Assembly: GCF_024266585.1 (NCBI RefSeq)
Contig: NZ_CP100647.1
Location: 1,841,001-1,905,000, forward strand
Origin: Xanthomonas sacchari
GTDB lineage: Bacteria; Pseudomonadota; Gammaproteobacteria; Xanthomonadales; Xanthomonadaceae
Reading direction: 5' to 3'
DNA: 64,000 nucleotides
Part shown: positions 8,816 through 18,669 of the stretch, one piece after another
How positions within the stretch are numbered: position 1 is the stretch's first letter
Layout: the number at the start of each line of letters is the position of its first letter
Notes under the pieces: model-generated
What the model was told of the DNA's origin: nothing
Seen by the model: the letters and a program-made list of their open reading frames with translations, nothing else
Database searches by the model: none
Translations under genes and position numbers: made by a program

Positions 8816-9487
8816 TCAGAGCACCTGGCCGGTCACCGCGACGAAGTGGCAGACGCTGCCGGCGAGCACGAACAGATGCCAGATGGCATGGAAGTAGCGC
8901 ACGGTGTCGCGCTGATAGAAATACGTACCCAGGGTATAGAACAGGCCGCCGGCCAGCAGCCAGCCCAGGGTCCAGGCGTCGATGGAACGCAGCAGCGGTT
9001 CGATCGCGACCACGATCAGCCAGCCCATGGCGATGTAGAGGATGGTCGAGAGCAGGCGGAAACGACCGGTGAAGAACAGCTTGAAGATCACCCCGGCCAC
9101 GGCGATGGTCCAGATCGCCGCGAACAGGCTCCAGCCCCACGGACCGCGCAGGCCGATCAGGGTGAACGGGGTGTAGGTGCCGGCGATCAGCAGGTAGATC
9201 GCGCAGTGGTCGAAGATCTGCAGGCGCGCCTTGGCGCCGGGATGGGAAATGGCGTGGTACAGCGTGGAGGCCACGTACAGCAGCAACAAGGTGACGCTGA
9301 ACACGATGGCGGTGGCCAGTTGCCAACCGTCGCCGTAGATCGCGGCGAGGGTGATCAGCACCGAACCGCCGGCCAGTGCGGCGATCGCGCCGAGGCCGTG
9401 GGTCAGCGCACTGGCGAGTTCGTCGCGCCAGTCCGTGGAAGGCTGCGCGTCGGCGTTCGAGTAGGCGGGCGACCGGTCTGCATCCAT
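8816..9487 (-). CDS. Hemolysin III family (PAQR-type) membrane protein
   Basis: A seven-helix inner-membrane protein of the HlyIII/TrhA/YqfA family. The 223-residue product from ATG 9487 shows the metal-site motifs SALTHGLGAIAAL near the N-terminus, STLYHAISH in the middle (about residues 79-87) and FHAIWHLFVLAGSVCHF near the C-terminus, with hydrophobic helices between. An upstream in-frame start at 9523 would add 12 unremarkable residues. Function in bacteria is only loosely established (membrane lipid or energy homeostasis). Same strand as prfC (108 bp downstream of its stop) and AsmA. Confidence 0.93.
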   Translation of the reverse strand: MDADRSPAYSNADAQPSTDWRDELASALTHGLGAIAALAGGSVLITLAAIYGDGWQLATAIVFSVTLLLLYVASTLYHAISHPGAKARLQIFDHCAIYLLIAGTYTPFTLIGLRGPWGWSLFAAIWTIAVAGVIFKLFFTGRFRLLSTILYIAMGWLIVVAIEPLLRSIDAWTLGWLLAGGLFYTLGTYFYQRDTVRYFHAIWHLFVLAGSVCHFVAVTGQVL

Positions 9488-9595
9488 GGTCCGCAAGGTA
9501 GCGCAATTGCGAGCGGTTCGCATCCGCTGCGGCGCAGCACTGCGACACCGGTTGGGCGTGCGCTCAGCCGGCGCACGCCCATGGTCACACGGTGG

Positions 9596-11200
<1,605 letters not shown>

Positions 11201-11248
11201 GGGCGGCACGCCCGCAAGGGGCGTCATCGGCAACGGAGGAAGCCGGCG

Positions 11249-11254
11249 ATTATA
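11249..11254 (-). promoter_or_regulatory. Candidate -10 box for prfC
   Basis: A perfect TATAAT on the minus strand, 48 bp upstream of the prfC ATG, within an imperfect GGAAGCC/GGCTTCC inverted repeat. No good -35 hexamer is seen 16-18 bp further up, so the call is tentative. Confidence 0.35.
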
Positions 11255-11276
11255 GCGGGCTTCCCGTATGTGCCGT

Positions 11277-12650
11277 TCAGTTGAGCAGCCAGGGATGCGG
11301 GCGCTTGCTGGACTGGCGGGCCACCAGGTTGTAGGCGATGACCATGCCGAGCAGCAGCAGGCTCCAGGTTGGTGCCAGCCAGTGCGGCGCCATGGCGCCG
11401 GGCAGGCCGACCTGGCCGATGCTGATGGCGCCCAGCAGCGCCAGCGTGCAGTGCGCCACGACCAGCGCCGACACGCTGCGCGGCCAGCGCAGGCAGGCCA
11501 GCAGGATGGTGCTGGCTAGCAGGGTCCCGGTCAGGGTGATCGACATGGTCAGTGGGTAGTAGGCGGCCGGGGCGTGTCTGAGCAGGCCGAGGAGCCAGGA
11601 CAGGCCCAGCCACGGCAGCATCGCCGCGATCGCGCATTTCAACACCACCTGGTTGAACAGCGTGCCGATCTGCCCGGGTGCGCCCAGGCCGGGCAACAGC
11701 GCGCTTTCCATCAGGCCGAGGTTGCCGTGCTTGCGCCACAGCCACAGCCGTTGCAGGAATTTCGCGCTGGACAGGTTGGCCAGAACGTTGGCCAGGATCA
11801 GCGGCAGGGTCGGCGATTGCGTGCCCGCCAGCAACAGCGTCCACAGCAGCACCAGCGACGGCATGGCGAGGACGGCCAGCACGGTGGCGGCCACGCTGCC
11901 GGGAGCGAAGCCCGGGCCGAGTGCGAAGCGAATGGTGCGTTCTGGTGCGCGGTGCAGGTCCGAGGGAACGCTGGGGCGCGCAATGCCCTGCATCCAGGCC
12001 CAGTGCCCGTTTTGCGATGCGACCACCTGCCTGATGGCGCCGTCGCCGGGCGGGCGTGGCTGCAGATTCATCCACAGCGGACGCAGCCAGGGTGTTAGCG
12101 CAACGGGGCGAGGCGAGTTGCCAAGGCGGTACGCGCACGTCGCGCCCGCGACACAGGCTGCAGCGACGGCCAGCATGGTGGTGCGCGGGTATGCGTCCAA
12201 TGGGACGCCGACCCAGTAGTGCAGCATGAAGCCAAGAGGGGGCAGGCACAGCAACGCGGTACTGGACCACGCAGGCGCTGTTGCCAGCAGCAGCCCGCCG
12301 GACGCGCACAGTAGCAGCGTCGGTGCCGTCAGGCTGGGATCGCTGCCGCGCGGCGTGTAAAGCAAGACCGGCAACAGCACGGTGCCGGTCACCGCCCATG
12401 CGAACAGGCGCGCAAAGCGACGGCGTAGCCCTGGAAGGCGTAGGCGATGCGCCTGGTCGAGCAGGCTCAGCAAGCGTGCGCCGAGTCGTGTCCAGAGCAG
12501 CAGCACGATGGGACAGGTCAGCACCAGCGGCGATGGCGGATTGTCGACCCACGTCAGGGCGAACGCCGCAGCGATCACCCAGGGGTAGACCCATCTGGTC
12601 CGGCCGGATGCCGTGTATAGCAGACGCAGATCGGCGAGCGGGCGCTTCAT
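11277..12650 (-). CDS. Multi-spanning membrane protein, putative ABC transporter permease partner
   Basis: 457 residues with about ten hydrophobic segments (for example [24 protein letters not shown] in the middle, [31 protein letters not shown] at the end). I see no named permease signature. Its ATG (12648-12650) overlaps the TGA of the ABC ATPase gene (ATGA), so it is the third cistron of the GntR-ATPase-membrane protein operon and very likely the membrane half of that transporter. Substrate is unknown. The middle has a ~70-residue extramembrane stretch (about 195-245). Confidence 0.8.
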   Translation of the reverse strand: MKRPLADLRLLYTASGRTRWVYPWVIAAAFALTWVDNPPSPLVLTCPIVLLLWTRLGARLLSLLDQAHRLRLPGLRRRFARLFAWAVTGTVLLPVLLYTPRGSDPSLTAPTLLLCASGGLLLATAPAWSSTALLCLPPLGFMLHYWVGVPLDAYPRTTMLAVAAACVAGATCAYRLGNSPRPVALTPWLRPLWMNLQPRPPGDGAIRQVVASQNGHWAWMQGIARPSVPSDLHRAPERTIRFALGPGFAPGSVAATVLAVLAMPSLVLLWTLLLAGTQSPTLPLILANVLANLSSAKFLQRLWLWRKHGNLGLMESALLPGLGAPGQIGTLFNQVVLKCAIAAMLPWLGLSWLLGLLRHAPAAYYPLTMSITLTGTLLASTILLACLRWPRSVSALVVAHCTLALLGAISIGQVGLPGAMAPHWLAPTWSLLLLGMVIAYNLVARQSSKRPHPWLLN

Positions 12651-13561
12651 CCCGCCACCTCGATGAACAGATCCTCCAGGCCGAGCCGGTCGACGCGCAG
12701 ACCAGGCACGCCGAGCAGGGCGGAGGGCGGTTCGCTGGCATGCAGCAGTACGGCGATACCGCCGTCGGCGCTGTGGCGCCGCGCGAGTTCGCCGCGCAGC
12801 ACGGCGTCGCCGAGCAGTGCGGCGGCCTTCGGCGGCAGCGTCACCCGCAGCACGCTGTCCTTGAGCTCGTCCAGCGGCTGGTCCAGCAACAGCCGGCCCT
12901 GGTGCAGGAACGCCACGCGCGAGGCCACGCGTTCCAGGTCGCTGACGATGTGGCTGGAGAACAGCACGGTGGTGCCGGCGTCGCAGGTTTCGGTGACGAT
13001 CTCGCGCATCAGGTCGCGGCGTGCGACCGGATCCAGCGCCGAGGCGGGTTCGTCCAGGACCAGCAGTGCCGGCCGTGCGGCCAGCGCGCGCACCAGGGCC
13101 AGGCGCTGGGCCTGGCCCGGCGAGAGCTTGCCGATGCTCTGGGTGCGGTCAAGTTCCCAGCGGCGCAGCAGCGTGTCCGCGCGCTGCGCGTCCCAGTGGG
13201 GGTAGAGCTGTGCGGCGAAGGCGAGCAGTTCCTCCACGCGCATCCAGCCGAATGCCTGCGGCTGCTGCGGCACGAAGCCCAACTGCGCCTTGCGCGCATC
13301 GTCCAGGCGCAGCGCCGGGCCGCCGAACACCCGTGCCTGGCCGCGCTGCGGCTGCAGCAGCCCGAGCAGGCAGGCCAGCAAGGTGCTCTTGCCGGCGCCG
13401 TTGCGGCCGATCAGCCCGACCACCTCGCCGCGCGCCACCTGCAGGTCCACGCCCAGCAGCACCGGGCGGGCGCCGAAGGCCAGGTGCAGATCCTGCGCCG
13501 CCAGCGGCAGTTGCATATCCAGATCGGCCTGGGCTGCGGCCGCCATCACCACGCTACTCAT
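12647..13561 (-). CDS. ABC transporter ATP-binding protein
   Basis: Cytosolic ATPase of an exporter-type ABC system. The 304-residue product has a Walker A GLIGRNGAGKSTLL, Q-loop FVPQQPQAF, a slightly altered signature motif KLSPGQAQRLALVRAL (LSPGQ for LSGGQ), Walker B LLVLDEPASALDP and H-loop LFSSHIVSDLE, followed by a C-terminal extension of about 75 residues. ATG 13561 lies 8 nt inside the end of the GntR gene, so the two are translationally coupled; an upstream start at 13588 would overlap more deeply and is less likely. Works with the 11277-12650 membrane protein. Confidence 0.93.
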   Translation of the reverse strand: MSSVVMAAAAQADLDMQLPLAAQDLHLAFGARPVLLGVDLQVARGEVVGLIGRNGAGKSTLLACLLGLLQPQRGQARVFGGPALRLDDARKAQLGFVPQQPQAFGWMRVEELLAFAAQLYPHWDAQRADTLLRRWELDRTQSIGKLSPGQAQRLALVRALAARPALLVLDEPASALDPVARRDLMREIVTETCDAGTTVLFSSHIVSDLERVASRVAFLHQGRLLLDQPLDELKDSVLRVTLPPKAAALLGDAVLRGELARRHSADGGIAVLLHASEPPSALLGVPGLRVDRLGLEDLFIEVAG

Positions 13562-13943
13562 CGCCAGTTTCTCCAAACAGGTGTTCAAGACGTTCGATCA
13601 CGGAAGAGGACGGCAGGCCCAGTTCGCGGCAATGCCGGACCAGTTCCTGCAGACGCGGTTCGATCAGTTGCAGGCGTTGCCGCTGCGGCGCGGCGGCGGT
13701 CGCGGCCACCGCCATGCCGCGGCCGCGCAGGCGTTCCAGCACGCCCTCCGCCTCGAGCTGGCTGTAAGCGCGCGAGACCGTCATCGGGTTCACCGCGTGG
13801 GCGGCGGCGACCTCGCGCACCGAGGGCAGGCCGTCGCCCGGGCGCAGTTGCCCGGCGGCGACCAGGCGCCGGATCTGCTCGGCGATCTGCCGGTAGATCG
13901 GTTCCGGGGCGCTGGGTTGCACGTGGAGGTGGTTTGCATCCAT
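13554..13943 (-). CDS. GntR family regulator, YtrA subfamily
   Basis: Short (129 residues) one-component regulator: an N-terminal winged helix (EPIYRQIAEQIRRLVAAGQL, GDGLPSVREVAAAHAVNPM with the recognition helix TVSRAYSQLEAEGVLE, roughly residues 17-76), and a short C-terminal helical tail without a ligand domain, as in the YtrA subfamily, where the gene usually sits first in an ABC transporter operon, as here. The ATG at 13941-13943 touches the operator directly and has no Shine-Dalgarno, so a leaderless message is likely. A longer 141-residue reading from 13979 would place the operator and the -35 box inside the gene, so is rejected. Confidence 0.93.
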   Translation of the reverse strand: MDANHLHVQPSAPEPIYRQIAEQIRRLVAAGQLRPGDGLPSVREVAAAHAVNPMTVSRAYSQLEAEGVLERLRGRGMAVAATAAAPQRQRLQLIEPRLQELVRHCRELGLPSSSVIERLEHLFGETGDE

Positions 13944-13979
13944 GTGTATTAATACATCAATACACTTGGCGGATGTCAA
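13944..13979 (-). promoter_or_regulatory. Promoter and autoregulatory operator of the GntR-ABC operon
   Basis: On the minus strand a perfect TTGACA (13979-13974) is followed after 17 bp by TGTATT (13956-13951), a fair -10. A perfect inverted repeat GTGTATT-N8-AATACAC (13944-13965) covers the -10 and the predicted transcription start and abuts the ATG. A YtrA-type regulator encoded by the first gene is the natural ligand; binding is inferred. Confidence 0.75.
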
Positions 13980-14013
13980 GGCGTCTGCCGACGAACGGCG
14001 TGCCGGCGGCGGC

Positions 14014-14943
14014 TCAGGGCGGGTCGGGACGGGGGAAGTGCAGTTCGCCCAACGGGCCGGCCATCCGGAACGGCACCGACTCCAGGCGCAGGCCGCGGTT
14101 GAGCTGCAGCGCGAAATGCAGGTGCGGACCGCTGCTCAGGCCGGTGTTGCCGGACAGGCCGAGGCGCTCGCCGCGCCGCACCGCCTGGCCGACCCGCACC
14201 TGCACGCCGCCGGCGGCCAGGTGCGCGTAGATCGCCATGCTGCCGTCGGCGTGCAGCACCCGCACCAGGTTGGCGGCCTGGCCCAGGCGCGGGTCGGTGC
14301 CGGATTCGTGGAAGTCGTCACGCACCTCCATCACCACGCCCTCGCGTGCGGCCAGCACCGGCGTGCCTTCGGGCAGGGCGAAGTCCAGGGCGTAGGCGTT
14401 GGCCGGATCGCGGTGACTGAACGCACCGCCGAAGCCTTGATCGATGCGCACCGGGCGATCGGCGAAGGGGAGGGCGTACAGCACCGCGTCGGCATGGGCG
14501 CGCGGCGAACCGGGCACCGCCGCGATGTGCAGCCGGGCGCCGTCGCCGCCGGTCTCGGCCAGGTCGCCGGGCGGATACAGGCGAGCGACCACGCGGCGTT
14601 CGCCGGCGGCCAGCTCCACGGTCAGCGGCAGTGCGGGCACCGCGGTGAAGCCGGCGCTGTCGCCCAGCAGGCGGATCTGCACCGGGCCGCCCAGCGGATT
14701 GCCCAGCGCGATCTCGCGCACGCCGCCGTCGCGTGGCATCACCTGCAGCCAGGCCGGGGGCGGTTGCGGCACGGGCGGCGGGGCATTCCAGTGCAGCAAC
14801 GGCTGCGCGGACGCGCTGGCCGCCGCCAGCGACAGGACCACGGCAAGCCAGCGGCGGGGGCGGCGTCGGCGCACGGATGCGGGAGGCGATGGGGGAAACG
14901 GAGTATGGCCGAGGCCGGGGATCGAAAAGTCATATCGCTTCAT
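14014..14943 (-). CDS. M23 family metallopeptidase (exported)
   Basis: Likely cell-wall endopeptidase of the LytM/M23 type. From ATG 14943 the product is 309 residues: a basic N-terminus, a hydrophobic export segment (WLAVVLSLAAASASAQ, about residues 33-48), a Pro-rich linker, a domain of unknown role (about 60-165), then M23 motifs: FSHRDPANAYALDFALPEGTP (His and Asp zinc ligands in HRDPANAYALD), then IYAHLAAGGVQVRVGQAV and SSGPHLHFALQL (catalytic HxH). All zinc ligands look present. Upstream in-frame starts would run antisense through the SAM riboswitch, so are rejected. Divergent from the metX operon. Confidence 0.9.
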   Translation of the reverse strand: MKRYDFSIPGLGHTPFPPSPPASVRRRRPRRWLAVVLSLAAASASAQPLLHWNAPPPVPQPPPAWLQVMPRDGGVREIALGNPLGGPVQIRLLGDSAGFTAVPALPLTVELAAGERRVVARLYPPGDLAETGGDGARLHIAAVPGSPRAHADAVLYALPFADRPVRIDQGFGGAFSHRDPANAYALDFALPEGTPVLAAREGVVMEVRDDFHESGTDPRLGQAANLVRVLHADGSMAIYAHLAAGGVQVRVGQAVRRGERLGLSGNTGLSSGPHLHFALQLNRGLRLESVPFRMAGPLGELHFPRPDPP

Positions 14944-14989
14944 CCGAATAAAGAGATTGACAGTGGCGAAAATCGCTGGCATCGTGGCG

Positions 14990-15108
14990 TCACCATCGAG
15001 ACCGGCGGAGGGACAGGCCCTTTGATGCCGGGGCAGCCAGCGGACGCGCGAGCGCCCGTGTCGGTGCCAAATCCTGCGGGGACCCACGCGTCCGCCGAAA
15101 GATGGTTC
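14990..15108 (+). ncRNA. SAM-I (S-box) riboswitch
   Basis: The conserved core of the S-box is readable: GGCGGAGGGACAGGCCC (kink-turn side of P2), GATGCCGGGGCAGCC, then CGGTGCCAAATCC and CGCCGAAAGATGG. P1 is formed by ACCATC (14992-14997) with GATGGT (15101-15106), P2 by CCGGC/GCCGG, and P4 by GCGG/CCGC. A TTGACA (14957-14962) upstream may be the -35 of its promoter. It precedes metX-metB-hom, which fits: S-adenosylmethionine binding would shut the methionine operon. A CGAGCT/AGCTCG hairpin (15135-15152) follows but has no U-run, so whether control is at termination or translation is not settled. Confidence 0.92.
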
Positions 15109-15178
15109 GATCCATGCCCTCCGCATGGCGAACGCGAGCTCCGCGAAGCTCGATGGCCGTTCCTCCCTGGATACCGCC

Positions 15179-16216
15179 ATGCGCCTCGTGAACTCGCCTG
15201 ATCGCCCCACCTCCGCCATCCCGTCCCACGACCGCGTTGCCGCGCCGGCCGACGGCGTGCACGCGATGCGCGGCGAGATCGCGGTGGCGCTGCCGCTGCG
15301 CCACGCCGGCGTGCAACTGCTGCGCCTGCGCTACGAGTTGAGCGGTCCCGCGGGCGCGCCGGTGGTGTTCGTCGCCGGCGGCATCTCCGCGCACCGCCAC
15401 CTCGCCGCCAATGCCACCTTTACCGAAAAGGGCTGGGCCGAAGACCTGGTCGCCCCGGGCCGCGCGCTGGACCCGACCCAGCGGCGGCTGCTGGCATTCG
15501 ACTTCGTCGGCGCCGACGGCAGCCTGGACGCGCCGATCGACAGTGCCGACCAGGCCGACGCCATCGCCGCGCTGCTGGACGCGCTGGACATCCCGCAACT
15601 GCGGGGTTTCGTCGGCTACTCCTACGGCGCGCTGGTCGGCCTGCAGCTGGCGGTGCGGCATCCGCAGCGCCTGCAGAAGCTGATCGCGGTCAGCGGCGCA
15701 CACCGCGCGCATCCGTATGCCGCGGCCTGGCGCGCGCTGCAGCGCCGTGCGGTGGCGTTGGGCCAGCTGCAGTGCGCCGAAAGCCACGGGCTGTCGCTGG
15801 CCCGGCAGTTCGCGATGCTCAGCTACCGCACCCCCGAGGAATTCGGCGAGCGCTTCGACGCCGCGCCGGAAGTGATCAACGGCCGCGTCCGCGTCGCCGC
15901 CGAAGACTACCTGGACGCCGCCGGCGCGCAGTACGTGGCGCGCACCCAGGTCAACGCCTACCTGCGCCTGTCCGAATCCATCGACCTGCACCGCATCGAT
16001 CCGGCCGCCGTCGCCGTGCCCACGGTGGTGGTGGCGGTCGAGGGCGACCGCCTGGTGCCGCTGTCGGACCTGGTGACCCTGGTCGAAGGCCTGGGCTCGC
16101 GCGGCAGCCTGCGCGTGCTGCGTTCGCCCTATGGCCACGACGCCTTCCTGAAAGAAACCGATCGCATCGACGCGATTCTCGCCACCGCCCTTCGCCCCAC
16201 CGGAGTTGCCGCATGA
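15179..16216 (+). CDS. metX: MetX-like homoserine O-acyltransferase (alpha/beta hydrolase fold)
   Basis: First methionine-specific step: acylates homoserine. The 345-residue product carries the alpha/beta hydrolase triad: Ser148 in GFVGYSYGALVG, Asp in VVAVEGDRLVPLSDL, and His in SPYGHDAFLKE. It is more compact than classical MetX; the acyl donor (acetyl or succinyl) cannot be read. The ATG at 15179 was preferred because the ATG at 15125 would place the post-aptamer hairpin inside the gene; neither has a good Shine-Dalgarno, and an ATG at 15266 also exists. Its TGA overlaps the metB ATG (ATGA). Controlled by the SAM-I riboswitch. Confidence 0.85.
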   Translation: MRLVNSPDRPTSAIPSHDRVAAPADGVHAMRGEIAVALPLRHAGVQLLRLRYELSGPAGAPVVFVAGGISAHRHLAANATFTEKGWAEDLVAPGRALDPTQRRLLAFDFVGADGSLDAPIDSADQADAIAALLDALDIPQLRGFVGYSYGALVGLQLAVRHPQRLQKLIAVSGAHRAHPYAAAWRALQRRAVALGQLQCAESHGLSLARQFAMLSYRTPEEFGERFDAAPEVINGRVRVAAEDYLDAAGAQYVARTQVNAYLRLSESIDLHRIDPAAVAVPTVVVAVEGDRLVPLSDLVTLVEGLGSRGSLRVLRSPYGHDAFLKETDRIDAILATALRPTGVAA

Positions 16217-17430
16217 GCACTGCCCACGACACCGATCTGCCCTGTAGCACCGCCACCGCCGCGGTCCGTGCCGGCATCGACCGCGACACCGCCTACGGCG
16301 CGGTGACCCCGCCGATCGTGCTGTCGTCGAACTTCAGCTTCGACGGCTTCGGCAACAAGCGCCAGTACGACTACACCCGCAGCGGCAATCCGACCCGCGA
16401 CCTGCTCGGCGAAGCGCTGGCGGAACTGGAGGGCGGCGCCGGCGGCGTGATCACCGCCACCGGCATGGGCGCGATCAACCTGGTGCTCAACGCGCTGCTG
16501 CAGCCCGGCGACAAGCTGGTGGTGCCGCACGATGCGTACGGTGGCAGCTGGCGGCTGTTCAACGCGCTGGCCAAGAAGGGCCACTTCGAACTGATCACCG
16601 CCGACCTGACCGATCCGCGCTCGCTGGCCGATGCGCTGGCGCAGGCGCCGAAGCTGGTGCTGATCGAGACCCCGTCCAACCCGCTACTGCGCATCACCGA
16701 CCTGCGCTTCGTCATCGACGCCACGCACAAGGCCGGCGCGCTGGCGGTGGTCGACAACACCTTCCTGTCGCCGGCGCTGCAGACCCCGATCGCCTTCGGC
16801 GCGGACCTGGTGATCCACTCCACCACCAAGTACGTCAACGGCCACAGCGACGTGGTCGGCGGTGCGGTGATCGCCGCCGATGCCGAGCTGCACCAGCAGC
16901 TGGTGTGGTGGGCCAACGCGCTGGGCCTGACCGGCTCGCCGTTCGATGCGTTCCTGACCCTGCGCGGCCTGCGCACGCTGGACGCGCGCCTGCGCGCGCA
17001 CCAGGAGAACGCGCAGGCGGTGGTGGAGCTGCTGACCACGCACGCCGCGGTGCGCCAGGTGTACTACCCCGGCCTGGCCTCGCATCCGGGCCACGCGGTG
17101 GCGGCGCGGCAGCAGCGCGGCTTCGGCGCGATGATCAGCTTCGAACTGGCCGGCGGCGAGGCCGAGGTGCGCGCCTTCGTCGATGGCCTGCGCTACTTCA
17201 CCCTGGCCGAATCGCTGGGCGGCGTGGAGAGCCTGATCGCGCATCCGGCGACGATGACGCATGCGGCGATGACCGCCGAGGCGCGCGCCAAGGCCGGCAT
17301 TTCCGATGGCCTGCTGCGCCTGTCGGTGGGCATCGAATCCAGCGCAGACCTGATCGCCGACCTGCAGGCCGGCCTGCAGCGCGCCCAGCGCGCTGGCGAG
17401 GCGCTGGCACGCAAACGGGTGGACGCGTGA
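16213..17430 (+). CDS. metB: Cystathionine gamma-synthase-like PLP enzyme (Cys/Met metabolism family)
   Basis: PLP-dependent gamma-replacement enzyme that joins O-acylhomoserine to cysteine (or sulfide). The 405-residue product has YDYTRSGNPTRDLL, GVITATGMGAINLVL, VDNTFLSPALQTP and the PLP lysine Lys206 in STTKYVNGHSDVVGG; the C-terminal ESLGGVESLIAHPATMTHA is intact. Gene context (between the acyltransferase and homoserine dehydrogenase, under a SAM riboswitch) supports methionine synthesis rather than degradation. Distinguishing cystathionine gamma-synthase from O-acylhomoserine sulfhydrylase by sequence alone is uncertain. ATGA overlap upstream, GTGA overlap downstream. Confidence 0.9.
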   Translation: MSTAHDTDLPCSTATAAVRAGIDRDTAYGAVTPPIVLSSNFSFDGFGNKRQYDYTRSGNPTRDLLGEALAELEGGAGGVITATGMGAINLVLNALLQPGDKLVVPHDAYGGSWRLFNALAKKGHFELITADLTDPRSLADALAQAPKLVLIETPSNPLLRITDLRFVIDATHKAGALAVVDNTFLSPALQTPIAFGADLVIHSTTKYVNGHSDVVGGAVIAADAELHQQLVWWANALGLTGSPFDAFLTLRGLRTLDARLRAHQENAQAVVELLTTHAAVRQVYYPGLASHPGHAVAARQQRGFGAMISFELAGGEAEVRAFVDGLRYFTLAESLGGVESLIAHPATMTHAAMTAEARAKAGISDGLLRLSVGIESSADLIADLQAGLQRAQRAGEALARKRVDA

Positions 17431-18512
17431 GCAGCGGCCTGGCCGCTGCGCCGGCGGCGCCGCTGCGCACCGCGCCCGTCGCGGCAACCCCGCGGCTGGG
17501 CCTGCTCGGCACCGGCACCGTCGGCCGCGCCTTCGTCGCGCGCTACCAGGCGCTGCAGCAGCGCCGCCCCGGGTTGCCGACCTTCGCCTGGCTGGCCAAT
17601 TCGCGCACCGTCGCCGCCTGCACGTTGACACCGGCGCAGGCGCTGGCCACGGCCAATGCCGCCGCGCGCGCAGCGCAGGCGGTGACGCTGCCGGACGACT
17701 TGGGCCAGGGCGACATCGTGGTCGACGCCACCGCCAGCGAGGCGGTGGCGCAGCGCCATGCCGAGTGGCTGCGGCGCGGCGTGCACGTGGTCACCGCCAA
17801 CAAGCTCGGCCAGGGCGCCGCGCTGGCGCGTGCCGAACAGATCCATGCCGCGCGGCATGCGACCAGCACCCACTACGGCGACAGCGCCACGGTCGGCGCC
17901 GGGCTGCCGTTGCTGAGCAGCCTGCGCGCGCTGGTCGCCGGCGGCGACCACATCCACGCGGTGGAAGGCGTGCTGTCCGGGTCGCTGGCCTGGTTGCTGC
18001 ATCGCTACGACGGCCGTCGTTCCTTTTCCGACTGCGTGCGCGAGGCCGCGGCCGCCGGCTACACCGAACCCGATCCGCGCGAGGACCTGTCCGGCGAGGA
18101 CGTGCGGCGCAAGCTGCTGATCCTGGCCCGCGCCGCCGGCCTGCCGCTGCGCGCCGAACAGGTGCAGGTGGCGTCGCTGGTGCCGGCCGACCTGGCCGCG
18201 GTGCCGCTGGCGCAGCTGGATGCCGCGTTGGGACAACTGGACGCGCCGCTGGCGGCGCGCCTGGCGCAGGCGCAGGCCGAAGGCGCCTGCCTGCGCTTCG
18301 TCGGCCGCTTCGATGCGCACGGCGCCTCGGTGGGCCTGCGCGCGCTGCCGCCGACGCATCCGCTGGCCAGCGGTGCCGGCACCGACAATCGCGTCGCCAT
18401 CCATAGCGACCGCTATCTGCAGCAACCGCTGCTGATCCAGGGACCGGGCGCCGGTGCCGATGTCACCGCGGCGGCCTTGCTCGACGACGTGCTGCGGATC
18501 GCGGTGCGCTGA
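17427..18512 (+). CDS. Homoserine dehydrogenase, monofunctional and lacking an ACT domain
   Basis: Reduces aspartate semialdehyde to homoserine, feeding metX. The 361-residue product has an NAD(P) loop LGLLGTGTVGRAF, TANKLGQGAAL, VEGVLSGSLAWLLHR, and the catalytic segment GYTEPDPREDLSGEDVRRKLLIL with the conserved Asp and Lys. It ends shortly after the catalytic domain, with neither an aspartokinase domain nor a C-terminal ACT domain, so no threonine feedback site is evident. The GTG at 17427 overlaps the metB TGA. A separate feedback-regulated enzyme elsewhere in the genome is expected but not seen here. Confidence 0.93.
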   Translation: MSSGLAAAPAAPLRTAPVAATPRLGLLGTGTVGRAFVARYQALQQRRPGLPTFAWLANSRTVAACTLTPAQALATANAAARAAQAVTLPDDLGQGDIVVDATASEAVAQRHAEWLRRGVHVVTANKLGQGAALARAEQIHAARHATSTHYGDSATVGAGLPLLSSLRALVAGGDHIHAVEGVLSGSLAWLLHRYDGRRSFSDCVREAAAAGYTEPDPREDLSGEDVRRKLLILARAAGLPLRAEQVQVASLVPADLAAVPLAQLDAALGQLDAPLAARLAQAQAEGACLRFVGRFDAHGASVGLRALPPTHPLASGAGTDNRVAIHSDRYLQQPLLIQGPGAGADVTAAALLDDVLRIAVR

Positions 18513-18523
18513 GCGACGCAAGC

Positions 18524-18664
18524 GAGGCCCGCATCAGGTGCGGGTCTCGCGGTTCGGGCCGGGGTGATACCGACTGGCAGTCAGCGTGGGGGCAACGCTG
18601 CCCGCACGTCGATGCGTGCGGGTCACGCGGTGCGGCCGTCGCGCGCAGCGCGGCGGCCGGCACC
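18524..18664. terminator. Three hairpins between convergent hom and chitinase genes
   Basis: In the 157-bp gap: GAGGCCCGCA/TGCGGGTCTC (18524-18548, one G-U pair), CCCGCACG/CGTGCGGG (18601-18622, perfect), and a long imperfect GGTGCGGCCG-type stem (18629-18664). None has a T-run, so they are terminator-like hairpins rather than classical intrinsic terminators. Confidence 0.5.
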
Positions 18665-18669
18665 TCAAC

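Noticed and set aside
13944-13979. N-terminal extension of the GntR gene to 13979
   Set aside because: It would include the -35 box and the operator in coding sequence; the ATG at 13943 fits the family start.
15114-15191. A 25-codon open frame just after the SAM riboswitch, possible leader peptide
   Set aside because: No Shine-Dalgarno, no run of Met or Ser codons, and it overlaps the metX start region; the riboswitch explains control.
14944-15219. Longer M23 peptidase start at 15219
   Set aside because: It would read antisense across the SAM-I riboswitch and gives no signal peptide; the start at 14943 does.
18601-18664. Small RNA gene in the convergent gap
   Set aside because: Only hairpins are visible; no promoter or T-tract terminator supports a transcript.
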